From the NCBI RefSeq assembly GCF_949987535.1, contig NC_080070.1, positions 7,498,016 through 7,562,015 of the forward strand: DNA of 64,000 nt, in the 5' to 3' direction. The notes beneath the pieces are model-generated. The model saw only the letters and a list, made by a program, of their open reading frames with translations. It was not told the DNA's origin and searched no databases. A program made the translations under genes and the position numbers. The stretch is from Balaenoptera acutorostrata. Taxonomy: Eukaryota > Chordata > Mammalia > Artiodactyla > Balaenopteridae. This document shows positions 45,101 through 57,304 of this stretch, in pieces; position 1 is the first letter of the stretch; each line of letters starts with the position of its first letter.

Positions 45101-47310
45101 AAAAACACAAGTTTATCAAGAATGTTTGGCAGATTTCTTGAATAAGCATGTATTCCTTTTAGAGAAAAAAGTTTTTAAATTAAATCGAAATGTTGCTTTT
45201 CAAGAAGGAAAGCAAATGCACCAAAATGGTAAAAGTGGTTCTTTTTGGAAGACAGGCTGTGGGCAATTTTAATTTCTTTTTAATCTGAAAAAAAAGACAG
45301 TTATTTAAAAAACAAGAATGCTAACATTCAAACATAAACATTATAGAAAAAGATAGAGAGAGACACATCGTAAGACCCTGCCCAGTTAACCACTGGAGAG
45401 TGTAGAACTGGTTTGTTTACACTGCCAAGCGACGCTAGTTTGGGTATTCAGTACACAAAAACAGTTATCTGGAATAGACATTAGAGTGGATTCTTTAAAA
45501 TGTTATTAAAACACATATAATCATTATACTCTGAAAGTAGAAATGACAATACCTTAGAAAAAATTTAATAATCTCACCATTTTCTGTGAGAACCCAGCCT
45601 ACTTTAAAAGACATTGGCTTGTAAAATATATAAGGTATGAAAAATAATAAAATTATGGGCACAATGGATGTCTTTATTGAGAAGTTTCTGCCAGTGTGCA
45701 CTGCACTATTTTCTTTTATATTTATAAGATAATAAACTATCGAGCAATGGGCCATTCTTTTAAGATTACCCTAGGATAATCTTTGTAGGAAAGTATTTGA
45801 AAAGTAACTTATGAGGTCTTTTTCCAGTGCAATATTCCAAGTTCAGTGATTTTTTTTTTTGCAAAAGCTTCACAGGTGGTACGGATGTGACAACACTGCA
45901 GAATGAACCTGCTCTATCACAGATATACTGCCCTTAGTTTAAAATGGTTGCTTTTTGAAACATATGGTTCCCAGCTGAAGTTTTATCACTGCTACTGTTT
46001 TTCTTCCCAGAAGATTATACACCAGTTTGATAAATTTCATCAGTGGGAAAATATTTTCTCCTCAAGTTAGGGATAAATTTCTGCAGTTGGAACGTCTCTT
46101 ATATTAAAGATATTGATTTGGAACATGTTCCTCTTTGAATGGGAGGAATAAGTCTTTAGTCAACAGTCAGCAGAACACGGAGAATTGCAAAGCAACACGT
46201 CAAAAGATTGCCGTGGAACTTGTACAGAACCAAGCTTCAAAAGCTCTGGGTACGTTAGCATGTGCATTTGCAACAGCAGTGCCCCCCGCACCGCAGGTGC
46301 TGGAGGGAATGAGAGGGCACAGGGAACCTTGCAGCTCAAACCCACTAAGAATGCGCAAGGGTTTGAGGAGGGTGCCACCCTGGACTTGGAACAGTGGAAG
46401 AAATCAGGTGTAGGATCTTGTTATCGGGAAGATTTATTAGCCAAAGAGTTGGAGCTTGCCCACCCCAGACTCAGGAATCACTGAGCCTGGTCCTGAGGCA
46501 GGAATCCTGGTCATACACCCTGCTTCTGAGATCCTAGACGATGACACCTCTAGAGGCCAAGGGAATTAACCTTCCCCCACCCAAACCCCGCCAGTCATGG
46601 GAATGGGCTGCTGGAAGGACCCACGTCACTCTGCTCTTGGGAGCAGGAGGTCTGGGTTGCCTCGCTGCTGACCTGAACATCTTCTCCCCTCAGCATTGCT
46701 AATTGTGCTGCTCGGCTCCGAGCCCCACAGCCCTCCATCCTTCCTTCCCTCCCTCCCTTGCTTTCCTCTTGCTTTCTTGAGGAATCCTTCTCTGTGTCCC
46801 TCCCCTGGCTATACTCCTGCAGGGCATGGACCAAAGCAAACATTAAGTAAATGTATTTTGAGTGAATAAATAAATTGTCGTGTATGACTCAGACTTTTAA
46901 ACATTTATGCAAACATTTTAAACTCTTTTATGTTTGTCTAATTATGCCGTATTTTTACATAATGAGTTCCTTAGCTTGTTACTTACCAATTGAAGTCATT
47001 CTTAATTGTTTTCATTATACCTTATAGAGAATGCAAGCAGTACTTTTTAGTTGAAACAATCAACGAAAAAACCTGGATTCACTTTATCCAGATTGCGTAC
47101 GTTTTCAGAGAATCTGAACACCTGATTCGCTTCTCAGCTTTTGCGTTTTTAGCCTCAAGTGTTCTGATGCTGTCTTTATTCAGCAGAATTTCTTCTCTTT
47201 TCCCTTTCCAACACCCATCTCCCTCTTTCCCTCTCTCCCTCTCTAATCCTTTTAGGTGCAGTGATCAAAAATGCTTGCAGTATTTCCTTCTGTGGACACC
47301 TCAAAGCTTT
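45101..47310. other. single-copy DNA, no gene recognised
   Basis: This is the longest stretch without a young transposon in the central part. Open frames at 46,135-46,484 on both strands overlap and lack domains. 46,830-46,875 resembles an L2/MIR tail ('agtgaataaataaattg'). Confidence 0.4.
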
Positions 47311-47324
47311 TTATTCCCATTTTA

Positions 47325-47652
47325 AAATTTTATTAATTTAATTTATTTATTTTTGGCTGCTTTGGGTGTTTGTTGCTGTGCGTGGGCTTTCTCTAGTTGT
47401 GGTGAGCGGGGGCTACTCTTCGTTGTGTTGCTGGGCTTCTCATTTCGGTGGCTTCTCTTGTTGCGGAGCACGGACTATATGCACACAGGCTTCAGTAGTT
47501 GTGGCTCGCGGGCTCTAGAGCGCAGGCTCAGTAGCTGTGGCGCACGGGCTTTGTTGCTCCGCGGCATGTGGGATCTTCCCAGACCAGGGCTCGAACCCGT
47601 GTCCCCTGCATTGGCAGGCGGATTCTGAACCACTGCGCCACCAGGGAAGACC
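47325..47652 (-). mobile_element. CHR SINE, minus
   Basis: Long CHR form with 'gaccagggctcgaacccgtg' and 'cgccaccagggaagacc'. Flanks ttattcccattttaa (47,311) and ttattctcgtttttaa (47,653) look like a decayed target duplication. Confidence 0.9.
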
Positions 47653-47935
47653 TTATTCTCGTTTTTAAGCCTGATGCTAGGACAAGTAATGTTTTGCTGC
47701 CTTTTGGGACCTAAAGCCCTTATTTTCAAGCAACTGACTCGCTGGGGGACCTTTCCTAAGGCTTTGACCAATGGTTCAGAGGTCTTCTTTTTTAATGCAT
47801 AGAGGATTTATTTTATCCCTAAATAAGTTATCTGGAACTTTCCATCTGAGCAAATATCCTTTCTCTGGAAGTAGGATCTTTTGGTGGGTGGGGATGTCTA
47901 AGCAAGTTCTCCTGAGTAATCACCACTTCCTTCTT

Positions 47936-48885
47936 TTTTAAAAAATGACTTTGAGATGTAATTTACATACCATAAAGTTCACCCTTTGAAACTATACAAT
48001 TCAGTGGTTTTTAGTATATTTACAGAATTGTACCACCATCATCATAATCTAACTTTAGAACATTTCCATCATCCCCCAGGAAACCTTGTATAATTTAGCA
48101 GTCACTCCTCCTGTCTCGCCCCACCCTCTCCTCCCCCTCCAGTCCCAGGCAATGGCTATTCTACCTCTGTCTCTCTATATGTGCACATTCTAGACATTAT
48201 ATATAAATGGCCCCATACAATACGTGGCCTTTTGTGTTGTTTCTTCCCCTTACCATGTTTTTGAGGTTCACCCCTGTTGTAGCATGTATTAGTACTTCAT
48301 TCCCTTTTACTGCTGAATAATATTCCATTGTATCGATATACCACGTTTGGTTTATCCTTTCATCAGTTGATGGACATTTGGGTTGTTTTTACTTTTTTTA
48401 CTATTATGAATGACGCTGCTATGAATGTTCATGTACAAGGTTTTGTGTGGCTATATGTTTTCATTTCTCTTGGTTGAAATGAAACAGCCTTAGGAACGCA
48501 ACTGCTGGTTCATATGGTAACGCTTTCTGTTTTACATTTTGCAGAACTGCCAGACAGTTTTCCAAAGCGCTGAGCCATTTTACACTTCACCAGCAATGTC
48601 TGAGGGTTCCAGTCCCTCTACATCCTTGCTAACACCTGTTATTGTCTGTCTTTTTGATCATTGCCATCCTAGTGGGTGAGAAGTGGTGGTTTTGATTTGC
48701 ATTTCCTTCATGACTAATGATGTTAAGCATCTTTTCATGTGCCTGTTAGCCGTTCACATATCTTCTTTGGAGAAATGTCTATTCAAATCCTTTATCTATT
48801 TGTCTTTGTATTGTTTATACATTTGGGATATTTGTCTTTTCATTGTGGAGTTGTTAAGAGTTCTTCATATATTATGGGTATACCT
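47936..48885 (-). mobile_element. L1 (older subtype), 5'-truncated, minus
   Basis: The 3' UTR begins 'gactttgagatgtaatttac' and 'aagttcaccctttgaaacta'. Reversed ORF2 terminus follows ('ctgaataatattccattgta', 'catttgggttgtttttactt', 'catttccttcatgactaatg'). A perfect 10-bp target duplication CTTCCTTCTT is at 47,926-47,935 and 48,886-48,895. Confidence 0.9.
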
Positions 48886-48895
48886 CTTCCTTCTT

Positions 48896-49010
48896 CATAG
48901 ACTATTTTCATGTGGCTTTTGGGACATGACACTCGGGTTTTCCTCCTTTGTCATTGTTCACCCCCTTCAGTGTTCTTTGCTGGCTCTTTCTCTTCTCCTT
49001 GATCTTAAAA
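48896..49010 (+). repeat. possible L2 fragment, plus
   Basis: 'ctcgggttttcctcctttgt' and 'ctttgctggctctttctctt' resemble a short part of L2 upstream of its 3' end. Too short to be sure. Confidence 0.3.
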
Positions 49011-49933
49011 AAAAAACCCAAAAATGAAAAAAACTTATTATTGAAGTACAACATACAAATAGAAATAGCTTAAATAATTTTCACCAAGAAAATGCACCTG
49101 TTTACCCAGCACTCAGATCAAGGAGTAGAACATCCTCAGCACCCCAGAAATGGTCCTCACATTCTCCCCAGCCACTAGCCTCACCAGGGGTAACCAACTA
49201 TCCTGACTTCTAACATCATGGGTCAGTTTTGCTTGTTAAGGAATTTTAAATAAACAAAATCATATGATACATATTCTTTTTTTCTGACTTCTTTCACTCA
49301 ATTGTTATGTTGATCAGATTTATTCACATTGTTCTACGTAGCTGTAGATTGTTCATTTGCACTGTTGTAGGGTATTCCGTTCTGTGAACTGACCACAATT
49401 TATTCATTCTACTGTTGATGGGCATTTGGATGTTTCCAGTTTGTGGCTATTAGGAATAGCGCTCTTTTGAACATTCTTGTACATGTGTTCAAGAAAGTAT
49501 ATTCTTGGTAAGTATACATACACACATACATACCTGCTAGATCTAGACCTCGGAGTAGAGTTGCTAGGTTACCGAGTGTCCAATATTTGTTCAAGTTCAG
49601 TAGCCACTACCTCTTCTCAACTTTCCAAAGTGGTTGTACCAATTCATAGTCCTATTAGCAGTGTATAAGAATTTTGGTTGTTTCACATTCTTGCTAACCC
49701 TTGGTATCTTCTGTATTTTTTTTTTTTTTTTTTTAGCTATTCTGGTATGTATGTAGTGGTATTACATTATGGTTTTATTTGCATTTCTCTAATAACTAGT
49801 GAAATTGAGCACCTTTTTATACTTATTAGACATTTGTACATTTACACTTTCAGAGTGCCAATTTAAGGTGCGTTGTATTTGACCACTTCCTAATATTTTG
49901 TCTTCTTTTTCAAATTGTTTTATAGGAGTTTTT

Positions 49934-50384
49934 TTAAAGATTTTTTTTTGATGTAGACCATTTTTAAAGTCTGTAATGAATTTCTTTTTGTTACAATATT
50001 GCTTCTTTTTTTTAAAAATATTTATTTATTTATTTTGGTTGCACCGGGTCTTAGTTGCGGCATGCAGGATCTTTAGTTGCGGCATGCCAACTTCTTAGCT
50101 GAGGTGTGCCGACTTCTTAGTTGCAGTGTGTGGACTCTTGAGTTGCTCTTAGTTGCAGTATGCATGCTGATCTAGTTCCCTGACCAGGGATCGAATCCAC
50201 ACCCCCTGCATTGGGAGCGTGGAGTCTTACCCACTGGACCACTGGGGAAGTCCCTGCTTCTGTTTTATGTTTTGGTTTTTTGACCATGAGGCATGTGGGA
50301 TCTTAGCTCGCTGACCAGGGATCAAACCTGCACCCCCTGTATTGGAAGGTGAAGTCTTAACCACTGCACCTCCAGGGAAGTCCC
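49934..50384 (-). mobile_element. CHR-1-type SINE, minus, split by another SINE
   Basis: It begins 'gatgtagaccatttttaaag' and 'gttacaatattgcttct', is interrupted at 50,007, and resumes with 'gttttatgttttggtttttt', 'gaccatgaggcatgtgggat' and 'aaccactgcacctccaggga'. Imperfect target duplication TAGGAGTTTTT (49,923) and TAGGAGTTCTT (50,385) matches L1 sequence. The outer SINE is therefore nested in the L1. Confidence 0.88.
50007..50254 (-). mobile_element. CHR SINE nested inside CHR-1 SINE, minus
   Basis: 'ttgcaccgggtcttagttgc', 'gttgcagtgtgtggactctt', 'gaccagggatcgaatccaca' and 'ccactggggaagtccc' form one SINE. Target duplication TGCTTCT at 50,000-50,006 and 50,255-50,261. This gives three insertion layers: L1, then CHR-1, then CHR. 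Confidence 0.9.
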
Positions 50385-50970
50385 TAGGAGTTCTTCACAT
50401 AATCTAATTACAAGTCTTTTGCCAGATATGAGTATTGTGGATTTCTTCTTTGGCCTGCCTTTGCAGTATCGTAATGGTGTCTTTTGAAGGATAGAAGTTC
50501 TTAATGTAGTTCAACTTATCATTTTTTTTCTTTATGGTTAGCATTTTTTGCATCCTGTGTAAGCACTTTACGCCTACTGCAAGATCATAAAGATATTTCT
50601 CTGCGTTTTCTTCCACATTTAAATCAGTAACCCATCTGGTAAGAGGTAGAGGCAAAGATTTTTTTTCCCATAAGGATATCCAGGACCAATTGTTGAAAAG
50701 ACTCTCCTTTCTCCACTGAGCTGCCAGGTCACCTCTGTTATAAATCAGGTAACCATATAGGTATGGGTCTATTTCTGGGCTCTCCATTTTGTTTCCCATA
50801 GGTCCATTTGTCCATCTTTGTGTTAATATCACTGTCTTAATGACCATAGCTTTAAAAAGCTAGGTTTTGATATCTGGTCATGAAGTCTCCCAGCTTCATT
50901 CTTCTTCTTCAAGATTGTCTTGGGTCTTCTCCGCCTTTTGCATTTCACATATGTTTTAGAATCAACTTGT

Positions 50971-50976
<6 letters not shown>

Positions 50977-51016
<40 letters not shown>
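50977..51016. repeat. (AC)20 microsatellite
   Basis: Twenty uninterrupted AC units followed by a degenerate CCCACACACCC end, inside an old L1. Confidence 0.97.
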
Positions 51017-51018
<2 letters not shown>

Positions 51019-51420
51019 ACACACCCATGAACCCTCCTGGGATTCTGATTGGCATTGTGTTGAATCTAGGCATCTTCTAAATCACAAAAATGACATTCCC
51101 TCTATTTACTTAGGTCTTTTAAAAGTTTTTCCCAGTATCATTTTGTAATATCCTCTATATAGGTCATGTGCATTTTTCATCAGATTTATTATTAGGTATT
51201 TGATGTTTTTCAAAAGGTAAATGGTTTTACTTTAAAAGTTTAATTTCCTCTTTGTTTATTGCTGGTATATAGAAATTGATTTTTGTAAACTAGCCTTGTA
51301 TCCAGTGACCTTGCTAACTTCATTCATTAATTTTAATACTTTGAAGATTATTTTGGAGTATCTATGTATACAGTCATGTAATCAGTTTTATTTTTTCCTT
51401 TCCAGCTCTTATCCTTTGCT

Positions 51421-52955
51421 AAAACCATGTTCTCTTTCATATAATATATTTTAGTCTTTATTGATCATTTCTCCCATTATAGTTCAAAGTCATGGTAAGA
51501 TTCATCAGTTCTCAGCTTCCCCAAATCCTCAGTAATCCTTTGTAGGACAAGTGTCACATTTGTAAAATGATATTCTGCCCAGGGGTCACATTTGTAACAA
51601 TATTTTGGCCAAGCATCCCTGTTTCACACTTGGATTTCTTTAAAACTCCCAGATAATTTCTAGATTGCCTAAATGTTTAAATCTATTTTAATCTATTCAT
51701 TTGACTTGATCAAATTTCTCTTTTAAAAGTCAAAGTAAAACGGTAACATCCTGATCAATTTAGCTGAATTTGTGTTTGGGAAAGTGGGTAGTACAACATG
51801 GCTCGAATTAAGGGTGGTGGAGGTGTAAGGGATAAAACTGATAACAGCTTGTTTCATCCAGAACAAGAGATGAGGGAGAAAGAGGTGGGGGGTAGGTCCT
51901 AATTTCAGAAATGACATCCCATTACTCATGTGGCCGTATTCTATTAATTAGAAGTGAATCAGCCAGTGGGTCCAGCCACATTCAAGGGGAGAAGATTACA
52001 CATAGCTGTGAAGATCAAGAGGCGGTAATAACTTGGAGCATTTTAGAGGCTGCCTATCACCGCCCCCTTTAGCTTTCTAGAGGTGACTATTTCAACCTTT
52101 TTCTTAAAAGGTCAGGCTAATTTAAATCAGGACCAAATTATGCTATAATTTTTAATTAAGCTTTCTCTACATGCCACACGTTTCCTGGCCCCAGCCTTGG
52201 GTGTTTTCCAGCCTGCAGTATAAGGCCGCTCTCGTTCTTTATGAGAGTTCATCCCTTCTCGGGCCTTCAATTGCTACTCCTCTGTTGACAAGCTCAAACC
52301 TCTTAGCCAAATTTTATATCCTATAGCTCTTCATTTGTCCTCCAAAACTTTTATATGTTTTGCTTTTGCTCTGTATTCTCTGTGTTTAAAACCCAAATAA
52401 TCAGTTTTCTATCTCGATTAGGACTGAGAAATTATTTTAAGACCAAGAAGGGAGAGTTGATAAAAATGTGATGCTGGAATATAATGGTCTAAACATTTTT
52501 TTGCCCTAACAAACTGCATCCTCATTTACACACTACCCATTCTCAGTCAGGTAATGACCAATGGGTGTCTGTTGCAATCAGATGTAAACGCCTACCAAAT
52601 CTACCCATGTACTGTATTTGCGTCCAGGTAGTCTACCTTCTCTCCTGGCCACTACCTAGCAAAGGTCAATCTTTGCTAGGGTCCTGACAGGCTCCGGGAC
52701 CCGTCTCTTTTCACCTGTTCAGGGTCCGGAGTCCATGCCTCCTAACACACCAGATGTTGCTCCAGCAATACGCTTTCTTTCCTGAATCACCCGTTTTCCC
52801 ATCTCCACTAGCTCTTTCATCAGAATACCAACGTGGTATGTTATTTCTCTTAAAGATCTTAAAATCTTTCTCTCGATTCCACTTACTGTTCCAGCTATAT
52901 TTTCTCTCCTTCTGTAGTAAAATTCTTGAGACAGTTGGCTACAATTGCTATCTCC
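51421..52955. other. single-copy DNA, no gene recognised
   Basis: AT-rich with no recognised repeat. Short unsupported frames near 51,723 and 52,719 (minus) only. Confidence 0.4.
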
Positions 52956-54590
52956 AATCTTCATTCACTATGAAATCCACTCCAACCAGTTTACTGAAAG
53001 TGTGCTATCAAGGTCACCGATGCTCTCCATGTTGTTAGATCCGAGGGTTAAGTCTCGGACATCTTACTTATTGTGCAACGATTACTCTCCTCTTTGAAAC
53101 ACCTCCTCCCCTTGGCTTCCAGGATGCCACACTTTCCCACTTGGCTGGTCGTTCCCTTTGTCTTTATTGGTTTCTCCTCATTGCCACAAACGTCATGGTA
53201 GAGTACCTTCAACTTCTTTTCTGTCTACCCCTGTTCCCTTGGTTTTAACCACCATTTATATGCTGATGATTCCCAAACTTACATTCCTAGTCACAACCTC
53301 TCCCCTAAGTCCAGACTCCTATAACGAATTTTTTAAATAACAGAAATGGTACAAAGATGACCCCAAAGTGCGAACATCTCAGCTCTAACAGATGCTGAAA
53401 AAACTTATTGGACTCCCCTTATCTGACTAAAGTGAGAGCTTCACAGAGTCAGCTACCTGCTCTCCCCAGCAAGTCTCCCGTCAGGGAGGTGACCTACCTC
53501 AGGCACTGGGACATTCCAGAAGAAAAAAAAAGTCATTTAAACAAGCCTCATCAGAACGTTCCATCCTTGGAAGGCTTAAACCTCCCCTGTTCCCGGCCCT
53601 TTATTAAGCTGGTATATAAACATTTACCTCTTGCTGTTTGGGGAGCTACTCTCTCTGTAGAAGTACTCCTGCAGGCATAATAAACAAAAGTTTATCCTGT
53701 TACTCTGCTGTGAATTAATTTGCTGGCACTGATAACTAGGTCCTAAATTGGTAGAGGACAAGTTTTCCTCCCATCAATAACTTACCAACCTCTTGATAGC
53801 TCGATTTGGTTGAAAACAGGCATCTTAAACTTACTGTGTCCCAAACTAAACTCTGATCTCCAAACCTCCACCCCCATATCCCTATCCCGCTCCTACTGCC
53901 TGTACCTTCAAGACGCCCCCAGGATCTAACTACAACCTGCCAGCTCCACTGTCACCACTTAGCTTCCCAGTCATTTCTTGCCTGGGTTATTACGATAGAC
54001 CCCTAACTGCTCTCTGATTTGGCCCTTGCTCCACTTCAGGCTACTCTCAACACAGCAGCCAGAGTGATCTCGTTTAAACGATCCAATCACCTTTCTGCTC
54101 CAAATCCTCTCACTGAAGTAAAAAGTCAAGTCCTAACAACAGGCCCGCAAGGCGCGAGAAGATCTGCCTGTGCCCCCTCACCTCCCACCAGTCTCCCCCT
54201 CCCCCTAGAGCAGCAGGCAGGCTCCTACCTCAGGCCCAGACACTTGCCATCCCCTCCGCTTTGAACATCTTTCTCAGGAAGGGCTCCTTCACCTCCAAGT
54301 TTTCCTTCACATGTCACCTTCTCAGTGTGGCCTTCCCTAAGCTATTTAAAAATTGCAGCATTTACACTCAACGCTTCCCTCCTTCCATGCTGTGTTTCCC
54401 CGTTTTATTTACTATCACTCATATGCTGTATAATTTGTTTATTGTTTGTTTCTCTCCACTAGACTATCAGCTCCACCAAGGCAGGGACTTTTCTTTTGTT
54501 CTCTTTGTATTCCTAGACCCTAGAACAGTGCTTTCACATAGTAAGCCCTCCGTAACGCTTGTTGAATGCTGAGTGAATAAATGAATGTGT
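52956..54590 (+). repeat. L2 LINE 3' region, plus, split by an LTR
   Basis: Forward L2 order: 'gcttccaggatgccacactt', 'ccatttatatgctgatgatt', then after the LTR 'aggcatcttaaacttactgt', 'tcaacacagcagccagagtg', 'ccttctcagtgtggccttcc', 'ctccaccaaggcagggactt' and a terminal 'gttgaatgctgagtgaataa'. The copy is unusually long for the window and runs to the L2 3' end. Stops throughout make it a fossil. Confidence 0.85.
53326..53776 (+). mobile_element. probable solo ERV-type LTR inside L2
   Basis: The insert has an LTR layout: a TATA-like 'ggtatataaacatttacctc' near 53,611, an AATAAA at about 53,680 ('cataataaacaaaagtttat'), then 'tgttactctgctgtgaatta'. L2 text stops before it and resumes after it. 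Five-base direct repeats ATAAC at 53,321-53,325 and 53,777-53,781 would be the target duplication. The right end is CA but the left end is not a clean TG. No gag, pol or env remains. Confidence 0.65.
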
Positions 54591-56562
54591 GAGAAGTAAA
54601 TCCCGTTCATGGGGTTGAAAGGGGAGTTCTGTGATGCTAACAGCCTTAATTTTGCCCTTGACCTTCTCCTGTCCCCCCTGGAAAACCCTGATGATACACT
54701 GTGTGCAGGCAGTGGTAGGCCCTGGGAGAACAGCAGTGACTAAGGTAGAGCTATGTCCTGACTTCAGACTTTAACTCTCCACTTTTGGTTTTATCCCGTA
54801 ACTGTTAATAGTAAATCTCTGTCTTTAACAGAGAACAGGATGACCTACCAGTAGTAGCATAACTACTACTGGTGACTCTCACCCTTCACATCTACCTTTG
54901 TGTTCAGCCTGGCTTTCTGCTTCATCTGGGTCCCTTCAGTAGTCTGGGGTTCACACACACACACACACACATTTTCTTGCTTTCCCCGCTTGGAAATCTT
55001 CAGATAAGTTTTCTTAGTATCTAAAATGAAATAATTCTTCTCCCTCCCAACTTCCCTGTATTTGTGAATATACAAAATTGAGTTGCAAGATAATGTATGC
55101 CCTCCATATACAATGAAGTCTTTTGGCAATGTTTTCAATTTAGCCTTTTTTCTTGCCATCACTGTGACCTAAAACATCCTGCTTAACTGGATAATGTTAT
55201 CCCTGAATTAAGACAATGTTGTGATCCACTGGCACCCCCACTTCCTGCTCCAAGTCAGCCTTCATATTATATTTAACATAAACGTATATTGTAAATATAA
55301 ATATTACAATATTGGCTTTCTAATCCGCTCTCTCACTCTTTCACAACTGGTGCTCTCAGCTCTAGATTCCACATAATCACTCGGAGTACCTGTTCATTCC
55401 CATCTCAAGTGCCCTCACTGCCCCATCAATCTAAATCTTATGCTTTCTTTAGGGTCCGGCTAAAATTTCCTTTTCTGAGTTTTTTTGGGGGGGAACATCT
55501 TGATCCAACGTCATTCCTTGGTTCTAAATGCCTTAGCAATTCATATGGCATTTCACACTATGCTGGATATGTTTATATATTGCTTGGATTTGCTGATAAT
55601 CTCTAATGTAATTTCCTTGATCTTTCTTTAAAACATGCCCACATTGTTTTAATATTTAATATAAAGGACAGGCAAAATCGGTAATTTGATAAGTGACTTA
55701 GGGATAAGGTTAACTTTTGAGATTTAAATGGCTGGTTTAAAAAGTAATTGTAAATTAATGGTCTAGAGGGAAGCCTTTTACCATGGACTACGAATGTATT
55801 GGTGACTGTTGGTATATGACAGATGCAATTGTTACATTAGTTTATAGTTACATCTCAGATGCATAACCTACTTACTTGTGCACTATTCTTATCATTTATT
55901 CATAACTCTGCTTTTATTTGGGCACATGATTGTATTTTCTCTGTATCTTTTGGGTTTCCTCCACCTAAACTTTTAACATTGAGTTGGTCCAGAATATACG
56001 TGAGGAATGGGATGGTGATTTAGGAAAGTTGGTAGAATTATGGGTTAAATCACATGAGGAACTAGTCATTAAAAATCATAATTATTTAAAAATGTAACTA
56101 AAAATATTAAAAACATGATTCCCTTAGGCTTTTAGCTCCAGCTCATAGTTGACCATCCTCCCCGCACCGCATCTGAACTCTCAGTATGGAATCCCAGTTT
56201 ATACGGGGGAGTGGTTACTTTGCCCTATAGCTGCGTCCTATTAAAAAAAAAAATTCGTAATAATCTTAACTTCATTGCCAGAAAAATCAAAAGTGGAGAT
56301 TGTATCTGAAGTAGAATATTCCTAATTCCTCTGGGTTGAAACAGGCTTACCCCAAGATCATTTTTTTTAATACTTGAAAAATGTTGCAATCATCCTAATA
56401 CTTTCCAGAGGCGTTAGCACGAGGCAAGTGAACGGCACTCATCCTTGATAAATGATTTTTAACGTTGACACGTGCTTGGCACTACAAGCCCTGGAAGGGT
56501 CTGAACAAGGCGCTCTAAATGAGGAATTTGAAATAATTGTGACGCCGCTCTGTGCCAGGTTT
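54591..56562. other. single-copy DNA upstream of the CpG island
   Basis: A short CA run lies at 54,952-54,970. Near 54,690-54,770 'gtgtgcaggcagtggtaggc' resembles an L2 end. The 1.9 kb just upstream of the island has no young transposon, as is common near promoters. Confidence 0.45.
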
Positions 56563-56906
56563 CTAAGGCACGGGCACTGCGGGCTCGACCAACCAAAGTC
56601 CAGCGGGCCGGGAATCCGAGGCGGGCCAAGCGGCGGAGGGGCGGCAGCAGACAAAAGTAGCGGGCAGGACGCTCCGCTCGGCTCGGGGGGCGGCACGCTG
56701 GCCCCACCGGAGCGCGGGAGGCTCGCGGCTCCTCGCCCGAGCCCAGCCGGGCTGGAGCCGGGGCCCCAGAGCGCATCTGGCCGGCAAACGGGGCACCGCG
56801 GGCCCTCCTGTCCGGGCGCCTCCCGCGCACTCGCCGGCCGGCCCGGGCCTCGGCTCCGCGCGCGGGGAAAAGAGCGCGGCGGTTGAAACCGTTACCACCC
56901 CCGAGT

Positions 56907-56922
56907 TTTGAACTGGTTCAAA
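56907..56922. promoter_or_regulatory. 16-bp inverted repeat TTTGAACTGGTTCAAA
   Basis: TTTGAAC-TG-GTTCAAA has perfect 7-base arms and a 2-base centre. The core AACTGGTT fits the Grainyhead-like/CP2 type AACYGGTT, and TTTGAA also matches the CHR cell-cycle element. A MYB-like CCGTTA lies 17 bases upstream (about 56,889). It sits about 460 bp upstream of the TATA-like element. The function is inferred only. Confidence 0.6.
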
Positions 56923-56975
56923 CTTGGCTTTCGGCCCCGCCCCGCCCCTCCGGCCCGGGAACTCCGAGGCGGCGG

Positions 56976-57027
56976 TTCCCGCCAAGAGCCGCGAGCGCGC
57001 CGTCCCGCCCTCCGGCCGGTTCCCGCC
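56976..57027 (+). promoter_or_regulatory. pair of E2F-type sites
   Basis: TTCCCGCC occurs at 56,976-56,983 and 57,020-57,027, each followed by A (TTCCCGCCA). This matches the E2F/DP consensus TTTSSCGC only approximately. Such sites are common in replication and cell-cycle promoters. Confidence 0.5.
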
Positions 57028-57304
57028 ACCCCGCCCTGTCCGCCCCCCGCCCGCGGCCCGGGATTCGGGCTCCAGAGGCCCTTCGTCCCCGCGCGCCGGC
57101 CCACCGCCTTCCTGAAAGGCGCCGTGCGTTCCGCGAAAGAACAAAGAGCCAGCGCAGCGCTTCCACCAGCAGCGGCGTCCCTCGGCGCCCACCCACCCGC
57201 GCGCGCACTGGCGCGCGCACGCGCCGCCGGCCCGGCCCGACCGAGTCCCGCGGGCGCCTCGGCGTGGGGCTGGCTCTGCGCCTCAGAGCCCGGCGGGCCC
57301 TGTG

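Larger units (their letters stand above)
49020..51420 (-). mobile_element. old L1, minus, interrupted by nested SINEs
   Basis: The 3' UTR is at the left ('ttattgaagtacaacataca', 'gcacctgtttacccagcact'). ORF2 follows in reverse ('gatgggcatttggatgttt', 'tgcatttctctaataactag'). It resumes after the SINE block: the minus-strand frame 50,404-50,847 encodes diverged ORF2 (WRKESLFNNWSWISLW stretch). A CA microsatellite sits inside at 50,977. Inactive. Confidence 0.85.
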
